64,000 nucleotides of DNA from Rhizobium sp. CF080 (GCF_000282095.2 NZ_AKKC02000009.1:186001-250000); one strand, 5' to 3'; positions 56,131 to 63,880 are shown, numbered from the stretch's first letter. Notes: generated by a model not told the origin, from the sequence alone. Made by a program: numbers and translations.

Positions 56131-56552
56131 TTCGGTTCTCCGGGTTTCGCATATTTGCGGGGTTGGAAGGGACGGGAGGGCCACTTGCTCTTGCGTGGTG
56201 GCGGCTCTTCGCCCTGGTCCTTCGCCAACAAGCGGCGTCGGAAGTTCTCCTCTGAGTCAGAGACTCGGTGCATTTTTGCGATTTTGCCGACGTCGCCGTC
56301 TGCGGTAGTGATCCGTTTCTCCCCGCCGCGCCCAAAGGTCTTTTCCTTGTGCTCGGCGAGAAGCAGCATATCGATGTGGTCCGGGTCGTTGGCTGGTGGG
56401 ACCGTGTCACCTGTATGTGGATTGATGGGCCGGAGCGCGAGTGCCGGGTTGTGGTCGAACTGAACGTCAGCGACGCTCAGTCCGAACCTTCGGAGGGCAG
56501 CTATGAGTTTGACGCGGTCCGGTATCGCTTTGCGCTTTACCTTCTCTCGCAT
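56127..56552 (-). CDS. HNH-like phage protein
   Basis: 141 residues. The block VQFDHNPALALR, then DPDHIDMLL, HKEKTFG and GDVGKIAKMHRVSD resembles HNH-type proteins found in rhizobial and related phages (D-H pair followed by His residues in spaced positions). The C-terminal tail is basic and Pro-rich (PPPRKSKWPSRPFQPRKY). Nuclease activity is plausible but the metal site is not complete to my eye. Confidence 0.6.
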   Translation of the reverse strand: MREKVKRKAIPDRVKLIAALRRFGLSVADVQFDHNPALALRPINPHTGDTVPPANDPDHIDMLLLAEHKEKTFGRGGEKRITTADGDVGKIAKMHRVSDSEENFRRRLLAKDQGEEPPPRKSKWPSRPFQPRKYAKPGEPK

Positions 56553-56557
56553 CCGTC

Positions 56558-56755
56558 TCAGAGCCGCCCGCCTCCGTTCTGGTAATTATTGAGGAGGTTG
56601 GCGATGGTCTCCGCCTTGCTCGGGTCAACCATGTGGCAGACCACGCCCTCTTCGTTACCCTCCAAGATGTGCCGTCCGGTGACGCGTGACTCGACCACGT
56701 AGGTCTGGTCTTCATCGGAGAGGTGGATAGTAATCGTCTTATAGCGCGCCTCCAT
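56558..56755 (-). CDS. Small hypothetical phage protein
   Basis: 65 residues from ATG 56755 with GGAGGCG upstream. Beta-rich: YKTITIHLSDEDQTYVVES, RHILEGNEEGVVCHMVD, then a helix. No family recognised. Confidence 0.62.
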   Translation of the reverse strand: MEARYKTITIHLSDEDQTYVVESRVTGRHILEGNEEGVVCHMVDPSKAETIANLLNNYQNGGGRL

Positions 56756-56757
56756 GA

Positions 56758-57117
56758 TTACGCCTCCACAACAGGGGTTTCGGTGGCTTTGCCCTGTTCG
56801 GGCTCGAGCGGCTTCAGCTTGCGGGTCAGGTGAACCGCCTTGAGGGAGGCGAAGCTGCCGCTCTCGTCGCGAACCCACACCATTTCGTCGTGGACCGCGA
56901 GCACCGTGACCTTCTCGAGTTCCTTCCCGTCGATGCCAGCGGGGCGCCAGGCCTCATCGCCAACCGCGAAGAATGGGCGGACCAGCTTGAGCTCGTCGGC
57001 AGTGACCGCAAAGCCTTGGTATTGCACGTCGACATAGACACTTTCTGGCTTTGACTGATCGTACTTCACGACACCTGGCACCAGGACCAGGTCACCTTTG
57101 CGAAATTGCTGTTGCAT
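56758..57117 (-). CDS. Hypothetical phage protein
   Basis: 119 residues from ATG 57117, preceded by GAGGAGGCG. Beta-rich with repeated short motifs (FRKGDLVLVPGVVKYDQ, FAVGDEAWRPAGIDGKE, VLAVHDEMVWVRDESG) that look like a pair of SH3-like or KOW-like barrels. The C-terminal 25 residues are Lys/Glu/Pro-rich. No family recognised. Confidence 0.65.
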   Translation of the reverse strand: MQQQFRKGDLVLVPGVVKYDQSKPESVYVDVQYQGFAVTADELKLVRPFFAVGDEAWRPAGIDGKELEKVTVLAVHDEMVWVRDESGSFASLKAVHLTRKLKPLEPEQGKATETPVVEA

Positions 57118-57127
57118 AATCGCCTCC

Positions 57128-57856
57128 TCAAGCGAACGGTGTGCCGGCCAAGCCGCGCGATTGGTTGAGCCAGTGACGGGCGGTGTGCTTGGCCTCCGCA
57201 TCGATGTGTGCCGCCTTGTTGACGCACCAATCGAGAAAGCCGAAGTCCATCTCCTCCCACGTTTTCCCGTAGTTTTGGCCGAACCTGACGGTGAGCTGCA
57301 GAACCGGAGCGCCGGTTAGCTCGATCAGTTTTTGCGGATGCTTCATCAGCATCTGCCGCGCGAGTATGTGCGCCGTTACGTAGCAGTCTGGACCGGCACG
57401 GTGCGGGGGGAGCGTCAGCTCGGACCGCGCAAAGTCTTCCTCGAGGTTGAGGTAGTACCGGAGGGCTTGGTTGGAAAAGCTGGGCGCGTCAGGCCACAAG
57501 TGCTTGGCGCACTTCATTGTGCAAATCCAGGGGAAGGCCCCGCCGGCAAAGAACGACCGCTCGAACTCTGCATGGTGAGCGCAGAAGATGTCGCCGGGCT
57601 CCATGCCGTCCATCAGGATCATGCAAGCCTTGCCAGGGTCGATCGCGCCGGCGACCATGTCATCGCTGATATGATGAACTGCCCGAGCTTCGGGCGGGAT
57701 GGCGATTCCGGGATTGACGAGCATGGTCGTCGGGCGGGAAACGATCCCTGCCTCATCGACGTCGCAAAACGCGGCCTCGACAATGCCCACGGCCTTTCCT
57801 CTTTGGCGATCTTCCGGCGTCCCGGTAGTTTCGAAGTCAACCACGCGCAATTTCAT
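57128..57856 (-). CDS. DEDDh 3'-5' exonuclease (DnaQ/ExoX-like)
   Basis: 242 residues. Exo I motif VVDFETTGT (DxE), Exo II with CAHHAEFERSF, and Exo III HRAGPDCYVTAHIL (HxxxxD). This is a stand-alone proofreading-type exonuclease. The C-terminal about 60 residues (GQNYGKTWEEMDFGFLDWCV) resemble a domain often fused to ExoX-like proteins. Likely acts with the RecT/RecE-like genes in phage recombination. ATG 57856 follows GGAGG. Confidence 0.85.
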   Translation of the reverse strand: MKLRVVDFETTGTPEDRQRGKAVGIVEAAFCDVDEAGIVSRPTTMLVNPGIAIPPEARAVHHISDDMVAGAIDPGKACMILMDGMEPGDIFCAHHAEFERSFFAGGAFPWICTMKCAKHLWPDAPSFSNQALRYYLNLEEDFARSELTLPPHRAGPDCYVTAHILARQMLMKHPQKLIELTGAPVLQLTVRFGQNYGKTWEEMDFGFLDWCVNKAAHIDAEAKHTARHWLNQSRGLAGTPFA

Positions 57857-58152
57857 GGCCTCACCTCCACTGCCAGAGCATCGGCCATGACTGCGGCCTG
57901 CAGCTGCTCCTTGGCAGCCTGGAGGTCGTCGAGGGCCCATTTGGCGAGGCCTTTCAGGAGCGTCTCGCCCGGGAAGTGCTCCCGCGCCAGGGCCTCGATG
58001 GCATCCTTCATGGTGTAGTCACCGTGGTCGACGTGGATCGACATACGGTACCGGCCGCCTTCTTTTTCGAACCGGTGCACCGCATCAAGGACGCGCTCCT
58101 GTCGCGCGACCTTCTCGGTGAGTTGGAATATCTCTTCTGTGTATTTTCTCAC
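57853..58152 (-). CDS. Hypothetical phage protein
   Basis: 99 residues from GTG 58152, chosen because GAGGATTTAATC lies directly upstream; an ATG at 58185 in the same frame has no ribosome site. Helical protein (EEIFQLTEKVARQERVLDAV, EALAREHFPGETLLKGLAKW). No family recognised. Overlaps the exonuclease start. Confidence 0.6.
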   Translation of the reverse strand: MRKYTEEIFQLTEKVARQERVLDAVHRFEKEGGRYRMSIHVDHGDYTMKDAIEALAREHFPGETLLKGLAKWALDDLQAAKEQLQAAVMADALAVEVRP

Positions 58153-58200
58153 GATTAAATCCTCTGCCGTTTCACTCCCCAGCATTCGCGCTGAGGTTTA

Positions 58201-58223
58201 CGGAGCCCCTTGCAAGGGCTCCG
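58201..58223 (-). other. Intergenic hairpin after recT
   Basis: Perfect 8-bp stem CGGAGCCC/GGGCTCCG (58201-58208 and 58216-58223) just after the recT-like stop. No T-run follows on the minus strand, so it is not a classical terminator; it may protect or process the mRNA 3' side of recT. Confidence 0.5.
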
Positions 58224-58237
58224 ATTTCAATTCAGGG

Positions 58238-59491
58238 TTAGGGGTATTTGCCGACATTTAACTTTTCGACATCGAGCAGGGACTTGATTTTGTGGACGAA
58301 CATGGCGTGCTCGCCGGCCCACGCCTCCTCCTTCACCTGCTGCTGGATCGCCCAGTCGGACATGTCGATGCAGGCCTTTAGCAATGGATGCGTGTAGGCG
58401 GGTGTCGCTTCTTTCCAGTCGACCGCCGCCTGCTTGAGCACGCCGCGCCGGCCGCGAGGATCGAGATCTGGCAGGAGGGCAACGCCGAGTAGCTTCTCGG
58501 CGGCTTCAGCGGCTTTCGCCTTGTCCGCGGGGAAGACATCGACTTCTGGGACCGCTGGTGGCACCAAGTCCTTCTTGGTCTCGGTTTTGGTCTGCTGGGT
58601 GTTCCCGGCGTCTTTGTTCTCTGGCTGCCGCTCCTGCTTCCGCGATGCCCTCCCGTCGCCGGTGTTGTTGATCCGCTGCTGGCGTGGCTCCTGCTGGCTG
58701 CCCGCGGGCTGCGTCTCCCGCGGCTGCTGCATTGGGGGCTGCTGCTTGTTCTCGATCGATGGCGTGGCGTTGCCTTCGATGACTTCGCCCGTGAACGGGT
58801 TGGTCCGCTCGACCACGCGGTTCGGTGTGAAGTCGAACAACTCGTCCTGGCGCTCGAGGAGCGCGCGGATCTTGTCGTTGTTGACCGAGATATACTTGGC
58901 GCCGCGCCGGAGCACGGCCTTCTTGTACATTTCATTCGTCCAGTTCTTCCAGGCAGGCGAGTCGGGCGCCTTCGAAGCCTTCCGAACGTTCTCAAAGTCG
59001 ACGATCGACATGGTCTCGAGGTGCATGACCCGCTTATGCTCGTCTCGGAAGACAACGTAGCCGCCGACCACCTTGCCGCGGTCGGTAGCGAACCGGTCGG
59101 ACACATGGGAAAGGGAGTCGGGATCGGACTCGTCCAGCGTGAACACGTCCTTCTCGAAGACGAGGTTACAGACGATGTTGAAGACGCCGCCGAGTTCCTT
59201 CATCCGTTTGATGATGCCTTGCACCATCGGCTGATACTGAAGCTCACCCTTGTAGGGGATCATGGCGGCTTCTTTGTTGTCCGGCACGAGGCCGTCGGCC
59301 GCGCACTTCGAGATCTCGCGTTTGATACTGTTCTCGGAGCACTTGAGAATGTCCGGGTTCTGCTGAACGGCGATCATGAAGACGGACCGGAGGCGGTCGA
59401 AGCTCTTGCCGCTGTCTAGTACAAGCGGCTCGAGTTCAACGCGCAGGCCGTCGATCAGGCGGCCAGCTTCAACGGTTGTTAGGCTGTTCAT
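58238..59491 (-). CDS. RecT-family single-strand annealing protein
   Basis: 417 residues. The RecT core covers about residues 1-240: QNPDILKCSENSIKREISKCAADGLVPDNKEAAMIP, here noted by position 44-80, then YQPMVQGIIKRMKE and KKAVLRRGAKYI. A long Gln/Arg/Lys-rich linker follows (about 250-320) and a C-terminal helical tail (about 335-417) of unknown role. It should anneal complementary strands after resection by the neighbouring RecE-like nuclease. GAGGAATCC precedes the ATG. Confidence 0.9.
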   Translation of the reverse strand: MNSLTTVEAGRLIDGLRVELEPLVLDSGKSFDRLRSVFMIAVQQNPDILKCSENSIKREISKCAADGLVPDNKEAAMIPYKGELQYQPMVQGIIKRMKELGGVFNIVCNLVFEKDVFTLDESDPDSLSHVSDRFATDRGKVVGGYVVFRDEHKRVMHLETMSIVDFENVRKASKAPDSPAWKNWTNEMYKKAVLRRGAKYISVNNDKIRALLERQDELFDFTPNRVVERTNPFTGEVIEGNATPSIENKQQPPMQQPRETQPAGSQQEPRQQRINNTGDGRASRKQERQPENKDAGNTQQTKTETKKDLVPPAVPEVDVFPADKAKAAEAAEKLLGVALLPDLDPRGRRGVLKQAAVDWKEATPAYTHPLLKACIDMSDWAIQQQVKEEAWAGEHAMFVHKIKSLLDVEKLNVGKYP

Positions 59492-60596
59492 ACTGGATTC
59501 CTCGATTGTAGGAGGGCATGACCGAGTGGTTGAGCCGAAGCGGCGCCTTGGGCGGGGGCGTCCAGAGCTGAGCCGGACCCCACTGGTTCATGTAGGAGTG
59601 GTAAACTTCGACCGTGTCGGCCACGATGTTGCGAGCGTGCTCGAACATCCTGTCGGCGGTGTCGATCGAGAGGGTGACCGGGATCATCCCGGAGTCCTTG
59701 CGGATCATTACCCAAACCCACTCGACGCCGTCGCCCTCGAGTAAGCTCTTGATGAAACCATCGCGAGGAGCGTCACCGTAGACGGCGCCGTAGGCGAGGA
59801 GCTTCTTCGCTTCTTGGAAGAGCTCCATATATGCCGCGACCTGGATGTCGTAGCACATGTCGTAGACCTTAAAGATGCCGGCTTGCTCGTGCGTTCCGCC
59901 CTTGTAGGTGTCGAATGATTTGAGGTCGACGATCAATGACTTGACGCGATCGCCGGCCGGCGGGATGGCGTAGTCGAGACGGCACTTGCGCCGGACGCCG
60001 TTGATGGTGACGATGATGGACAGCTCGGCCGCACCACTGATGAGCGAGCCGGCGACCATGACAGACGCGAGGGTAGGATCGCGCGTCATATTAGCGACAG
60101 CATCCTCAATCTCCTGCACCTGTCGGTCGTCGAGGGTTTCGTGGTCCGGATGGTCGAAATACCAGCGGGCAAGGATTTCGTCGAAGAACGGCGGGCATTC
60201 GTCCAACTCTCGAGCTCGGGCCATCAGCTCCGGCTTGTTGCCGGTGAGCTTCTGCCCGTGCATGCGGAGGAACTCCTTGATCTGGTCAGTGGTGTTGAGT
60301 GCGTCCGGGTAGTCGCTCGGTACCGGCGGATTGGCATAACGCTCTTCGAACGCCGCCTTGCCCTCGAGCACGCGGCAATGCCACGCGCGGCCCCAGGTCA
60401 GATATTTCGGATCGCTCTTGCGCGGGCGGAGCCGGTCGTACTGCCACTTGCAGGGATCTTTCGCCAGCTGCATGAACGAGGTCGAGCCGATCGCCGTGTC
60501 GGCGTGGTAGATCTCCTCCGGAAGGCCGAAGTAGATGCCGTCCGGCAACTGGTAGCGGCCGTCGGCGTCTGGCTTGAAATCGAGGTAGGTTTTCAC
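59469..60596 (-). CDS. RecE-like PD-(D/E)XK exonuclease
   Basis: 375 residues from GTG 60596, which has GGAGGGTGG upstream and overlaps the previous stop (GTGA). The N-terminal block EIYHADTAIGSTSFMQLAKDP and the later RLDYAIPPAGDRVKSLIVDLKS place it in the RecE/DUF3799 group, with D in LDYAIP and DLK as the D-(x)n-DxK metal site. It should resect double-strand ends for RecT. It overlaps recT by 23 bp. Confidence 0.85.
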   Translation of the reverse strand: MKTYLDFKPDADGRYQLPDGIYFGLPEEIYHADTAIGSTSFMQLAKDPCKWQYDRLRPRKSDPKYLTWGRAWHCRVLEGKAAFEERYANPPVPSDYPDALNTTDQIKEFLRMHGQKLTGNKPELMARARELDECPPFFDEILARWYFDHPDHETLDDRQVQEIEDAVANMTRDPTLASVMVAGSLISGAAELSIIVTINGVRRKCRLDYAIPPAGDRVKSLIVDLKSFDTYKGGTHEQAGIFKVYDMCYDIQVAAYMELFQEAKKLLAYGAVYGDAPRDGFIKSLLEGDGVEWVWVMIRKDSGMIPVTLSIDTADRMFEHARNIVADTVEVYHSYMNQWGPAQLWTPPPKAPLRLNHSVMPSYNRGIQYEQPNNR

Positions 60597-61099
60597 AGGC
60601 CACCCTCCTTCGTCGTCACCCGGTACCGGATGATATCGCTGTTGAAATTCGAGTCGTCGGGATTGGAGTGCTTCCACCAGAGCCGCTGAACTCGAGCTTT
60701 GTCGGTGCGGCCGTCACGCGTCTGGATCTCGACGAGCGTATTGTCAGGAAGTTCCGGCTTCTCGCGATCGCCGGACCAAACGATAAAAGCCTCGTTTTCG
60801 AAGATGCCTTCCTCAAGGGGAGGAATGACGACGTCTGGCAGAGCGCCGTCCATCATGTCGGCCAGCGCGCGAAGCATGCGTGCTGACTTCTCGGCATCGC
60901 CGTGGAAGGAGCTGACGCGGGCGTGAAACTGATAGGCAGCGTCGACCTTGATCTCTGTGCCAACCTTGATGTCCCGGCCGCCGTTGAGCCGGGTCCATGC
61001 CTCGTCATAGGAGCTGGTGAAACCGGCCGCCTTGATGATCTCTTCCTGAGAGATCTCGACAACGAACCTCTCGCGGCCGGCTGCTGCGATGATCTTCAT
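60593..61099 (-). CDS. Hypothetical phage protein
   Basis: 168 residues. Two parts: an N-terminal alpha/beta region (FVVEISQEEIIKAAGF, RDIKVGTEIKVDAAYQFHAR) and a C-terminal region (LPDNTLVEIQTRDGRTDKARVQRLWWKHS). No motif I can name. Overlaps the RecE-like gene start and the next gene. Probably an accessory factor of the recombination module. Confidence 0.65.
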   Translation of the reverse strand: MKIIAAAGRERFVVEISQEEIIKAAGFTSSYDEAWTRLNGGRDIKVGTEIKVDAAYQFHARVSSFHGDAEKSARMLRALADMMDGALPDVVIPPLEEGIFENEAFIVWSGDREKPELPDNTLVEIQTRDGRTDKARVQRLWWKHSNPDDSNFNSDIIRYRVTTKEGGL

Positions 61100-61515
61100 G
61101 CGACACCGCCTTTAAGCAGGGTCACGCCGTCGACAAACCGCGAATCCCACATAGCTCGGAAATCCGTGTCGGGGCTCAAGGTGCCGGCGGAGATAGCCTC
61201 GAGGAGCTCGACAACGCGGGATTCGGCAGCCTCGTCGCTCTCCGCCTTGAACTGGTATCCGTGGTTGGCAGGCTCCAGTCTGTGCACGGGAGGCTCAACC
61301 GGATGGGCAGGGTCGAGCGCGAACACCAGGAGCTCGTGCGTCATCCCCTCTTTGTAGAGTGTGGGAGCCTGCTGGCCCGGGAGATCGGTCGTAAGGTCGT
61401 AGAGGAACACGACGTAGCAATCCCAAAGAGGGTGCGCCCAAGCCGCCTCGACGATCCACGTCTTGTTGAATGCGCCGGTGGCCGGCGCTGCGGGAATATG
61501 TTCGCGGAATGTCAT
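61096..61515 (-). CDS. Hypothetical phage protein
   Basis: 139 residues, acidic (KAESDEAAESRVVELLEAI) with a hydrophobic N-terminal third (WIVEAAWAHPLWDCYVVFLYDL) that looks like a beta-rich fold rather than a membrane segment. No family recognised. Overlaps the ATPase gene (ATGA). Confidence 0.64.
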   Translation of the reverse strand: MTFREHIPAAPATGAFNKTWIVEAAWAHPLWDCYVVFLYDLTTDLPGQQAPTLYKEGMTHELLVFALDPAHPVEPPVHRLEPANHGYQFKAESDEAAESRVVELLEAISAGTLSPDTDFRAMWDSRFVDGVTLLKGGVA

Positions 61516-62795
61516 TCGGCTGCCTCCAGCTGAGCGCCGGCAACACGACCGTCCTCGATGACGATCGCGGTATCGCGAGGCGACTGCACGGACTCGAGCC
61601 AGATCTGCATGTCCTGCTCTTCCGCGTAGGTAGCGAGCAGCTTCATCGAGTCGGTGTCGAGCAGCGAGCCGTCACGCACTCGGATGACGCGGAGCTTCGG
61701 GTTCATGGCGCCGGCAACAGCGACAGACACGCGAAGCTGCTCGGCGTCGCTCGCCTGATCGAAAGGCTGGCCGTTGACAAGGATCGAGTCATCGGTCAGC
61801 TCAAGGCCGCCGACAGGGAGCTCCGCGCGCCTGACCGCCCTGGAGGCCGCTTCCTTGCGGTCGTCGATGGCTTTGGTGTAGGCGGCGCTCTTCTCCTCGG
61901 CTGCCTTCAATTCGTTCTGCAGCGTCGCGCGCTGCTGCTTGCGGTCCACGTAGCGGTTGGTCTCTTCCGCCTTGGTGATCTGCTGGCGGATGGTCTCGAT
62001 GTCGACCTTCTCGCCGCTCGTGTCGATGCCATCGACTTCATCGCGCAGTTCCTCAATCGCCAGCTCGTCCGCAATGATGGCGGCTTGCAGAGTTTTGATC
62101 TGTGCCTTGCGGGTGGCGTTGATCGAGTCGAGGGACTGGATGCGCTGATCGATGTTCTGCCGTTTGGTGATGGCGGCATCGATCTTGCTATTGTGATCCA
62201 TCGCCCTGGAGAGCTCGCCCATTAGGGATTCGGCGCTGATCCGCTGGTCGGGGGTGTCCTCCGGCACGGCAATGGCGTCGATGCGGGCCTTCAGATCGCG
62301 AACGGTGCGGTTGACGTCGGTCCGGGCCTCGAAGTCCGCCTTGTTTTTGGCTTCGGCATCGGCGAAGTCATAGTCCTTCACCAGCGCCCGCAGCGCCACC
62401 ACCTGCTCCTGTGGCTTCATACGAGCGAAGGCGAGGGGGTCGAAGGTAAGGTCGCCGATGAAGGTCTCGAGCAGCTTGACCGGGCTGTCCGCCTTGAAGC
62501 CATCCTTGTTCTTCACCGTCAGGGCGATGGTGACGTCGCCGTCTGGCTTCCGCTTGAAGGTCTTGGTGACGATGTAGTCGCCAAGGTCGATCTCGACGAA
62601 CCCCTTCTCGGCACCTTCGCGGATTGGGCTCGACTGCACCACCTTGTTGGAGTCGAGCGCCCACCAGATCGCGTCTAGGATTGACGTCTTGCCCTGGCCG
62701 TTCTTGCCCGTGATCTCAACAAGATTGCCATCTGGTCGGATCTCGACGGCAACCAGCCGCTTAATATTTTCTGCCTGCAATGAAACGATCTTCAC
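61512..62795 (-). CDS. SMC/RecF-like ATPase of the phage recombination operon
   Basis: 427 residues. Walker A GKNGQGKTSILDAIWW at about residue 30-45 and an antiparallel coiled coil (about 165-300, IRQQITKAEETNRYV). Towards the C-terminus the ABC-type half site reads AEQLRVSVAVAGAMNPKLRVIRV followed by RDGSLLD, so the usual signature and Walker B acidic pair are degenerate. Likely loads onto or holds recombining DNA. Overlaps both neighbours. Such ATPases accompany phage exo/annealase genes, but the exact role is unknown. Confidence 0.82.
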   Translation of the reverse strand: MKIVSLQAENIKRLVAVEIRPDGNLVEITGKNGQGKTSILDAIWWALDSNKVVQSSPIREGAEKGFVEIDLGDYIVTKTFKRKPDGDVTIALTVKNKDGFKADSPVKLLETFIGDLTFDPLAFARMKPQEQVVALRALVKDYDFADAEAKNKADFEARTDVNRTVRDLKARIDAIAVPEDTPDQRISAESLMGELSRAMDHNSKIDAAITKRQNIDQRIQSLDSINATRKAQIKTLQAAIIADELAIEELRDEVDGIDTSGEKVDIETIRQQITKAEETNRYVDRKQQRATLQNELKAAEEKSAAYTKAIDDRKEAASRAVRRAELPVGGLELTDDSILVNGQPFDQASDAEQLRVSVAVAGAMNPKLRVIRVRDGSLLDTDSMKLLATYAEEQDMQIWLESVQSPRDTAIVIEDGRVAGAQLEAAE

Positions 62796-62798
62796 GAC

Positions 62799-63017
62799 TT
62801 AATCCTCAGTTGGATGATCTTCTGCTCTTGCTTCCGCGATGAAATTTTCGCGGACTTTCTCTGGCAATCGCCGCCATCGGCGGGCGCATGCCTGCTCCGG
62901 GGTCTCCGGGATCTGTTTGCCGTTGAGATTGAGCACCAGGCAGGAGCCAACCCCGAAGGCGATGAAGCGTTGGTAGATTTCGAAAGCGCGGCCTTCGATC
63001 AGCTCGTGGTCGGTCAA
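62799..63017 (-). CDS. Hypothetical phage protein
   Basis: 72 residues from TTG 63017, which overlaps the previous stop (TTGA) and has GGTGGATC upstream. Reads TDHELIEGRAFEIYQRFIAFG then a basic helix (ACARRWRRLPEKVRENF). Helical DNA-binding-like size, no family recognised. Confidence 0.6.
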   Translation of the reverse strand: MTDHELIEGRAFEIYQRFIAFGVGSCLVLNLNGKQIPETPEQACARRWRRLPEKVRENFIAEARAEDHPTED

Positions 63018-63184
63018 AGATCCACCCCATGCGCTCGTGCGAGGCACTGAACGCGGGACGATTCGATGAGCTCTTTCTGCCCGGCGGACAGCTGTTCGCC
63101 GCGGTGCCACGCCTTGATGGCCTCAACCGTGGCGGAGCGAACGTCGGAGGCTTTCGCCAATGCAGATTGTATTGAGTGAATCAT
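63014..63184 (-). CDS. First small gene of the early operon
   Basis: 56 residues from ATG 63184: MIHSIQSALAKASDVRSATV, then a polar helix and the end CLARAHGVDL. It starts about 37 nt after the predicted transcription start and its stop overlaps the next gene. In lambda the corresponding position holds small regulators such as N; this protein is not obviously Arg-rich, so the analogy is positional only. Confidence 0.6.
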   Translation of the reverse strand: MIHSIQSALAKASDVRSATVEAIKAWHRGEQLSAGQKELIESSRVQCLARAHGVDL

Positions 63185-63227
63185 GGGATCCGCGAAACTG
63201 CCGTTATCTACGTATCGAATGAACTAG

Positions 63228-63255
63228 ATAATACGCATCGTATCGTAGGTGTCAA
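63228..63255 (-). promoter_or_regulatory. Early leftward promoter (PL-like)
   Basis: On the minus strand TTGACA (63255-63250), a 16-bp spacer and TATTAT (63233-63228). Close to consensus. It drives the whole early operon. Operator O1 (63231-63243) overlaps the -10 and spacer; O2 lies 16 bp upstream of the -35. Confidence 0.78.
63231..63243. promoter_or_regulatory. Repressor operator O1
   Basis: ATACGCATCGTAT, a perfect 5-bp inverted repeat (ATACG/CGTAT) with a 3-bp centre, inside the PL-like promoter. Two near copies occur nearby (63271-63283 and 63408-63420), consistent with a dimeric phage repressor. Confidence 0.68.
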
Positions 63256-63270
63256 CGGTGCGGTAAATTA

Positions 63271-63283
63271 ATTCGCAACGTAT
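63271..63283. promoter_or_regulatory. Repressor operator O2
   Basis: ATTCGCAACGTAT, 9-10 of 13 positions shared with O1. Centre-to-centre distance to O1 is 40 bp, near four helical turns, as expected for cooperative repressor binding. Confidence 0.62.
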
Positions 63284-63308
63284 TGACTGTCGGCATGAGC
63301 GGGGAGCA

Positions 63309-63351
63309 TAAAAGAGAAAAGCCCCGCACCTCTTTGCAGGAGGTCGGGGCT
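63309..63351 (-). terminator. Intrinsic terminator between repressor region and early operon
   Basis: On the minus strand AGCCCCG + ACCTC pair with GAGGT + CGGGGCT (arms 63345-63351/63340-63344 with 63320-63326/63328-63332), followed by TTTTCTCTTTT. It stops leftward transcription before the PL-like promoter. Confidence 0.82.
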
Positions 63352-63400
63352 GAGACTGGAAGGCAAATTCGTTTCGCGGCGAAGATCTCCAGTAGCGCTG

Positions 63401-63428
63401 AATATACATACACAACGTATTATTTCAA
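63401..63428 (-). promoter_or_regulatory. Second operator-bearing promoter P2
   Basis: On the minus strand TTGAAA (63428-63423), a 16-bp spacer, TATATT (63406-63401). The operator-like site O3 fills the spacer (63408-63420). A transcript from here would reach the terminator after roughly 45-85 nt. Confidence 0.6.
63408..63420. promoter_or_regulatory. Repressor operator O3
   Basis: ATACACAACGTAT, 11 of 13 positions as in O1 or O2. Lies exactly between the -35 and -10 of P2. Confidence 0.6.
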
Positions 63429-63880
63429 GCTACTCGTCCTCGCTTTGTTCCAAATCCTGTCCAGTTTGCATCATGTGAATGACGCGAACCGGTTCGCCCA
63501 TGATGTAGATCCGAGCAAGAACGGGATTTGATCTGGCTCAAGGGGTTTCTGGCGGCGAAAGCTGGCAGCCTGCCCTGATCAACGGAGACGTCTCCGAAAA
63601 AGAGGCTGATATGGTGGGGCGGACGAGCACGCTGCCATCTGTGGGATAAGCGGTGGTCGGCTCGGTCGGGCAGATACTCCTTCCACTCCAGGGAACACGC
63701 TTCTACTCGGAGCGTGGTTCTTGGTTTGTGGGCATCACAGTGATCTCTCAATCGAGCAGGGGAAAGAAATTCAAGACTTCATGAAGGGTAGAGAAGGTAT
63801 TGATAGACCCCATGAGCTCTTAACGTTTACGCTCTGTGGTTGTCTCAAGCGGTCGATTCAGAAAAACGCGGACTCCGAAA

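Larger units (their letters stand above)
63352..63880. other. Immunity-region gap without a confident gene
   Basis: About 530 bp between the terminator and the repressor stop. Open frames of 60-108 codons exist on both strands but none has a good ribosome site or a recognisable fold. A short in-frame stretch on the minus strand near 63510-63440 (ARIYIMGEPVRVIHMMQTG, then a stop) looks protein-like and may be the remnant of a gene broken by frameshifts. In lambda this position holds rexAB. Confidence 0.5.

Noticed and set aside
63283-63531. 82-codon plus-strand ORF through the terminator
   Set aside because: It begins with TTG, crosses the terminator hairpin and P2, and has no ribosome site.
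63425-63751. 108-codon minus-strand ORF in the immunity region
   Set aside because: No ribosome site, His/Arg-rich and without protein-like pattern; a second frame looks better over its 3' part, suggesting decay rather than this gene.
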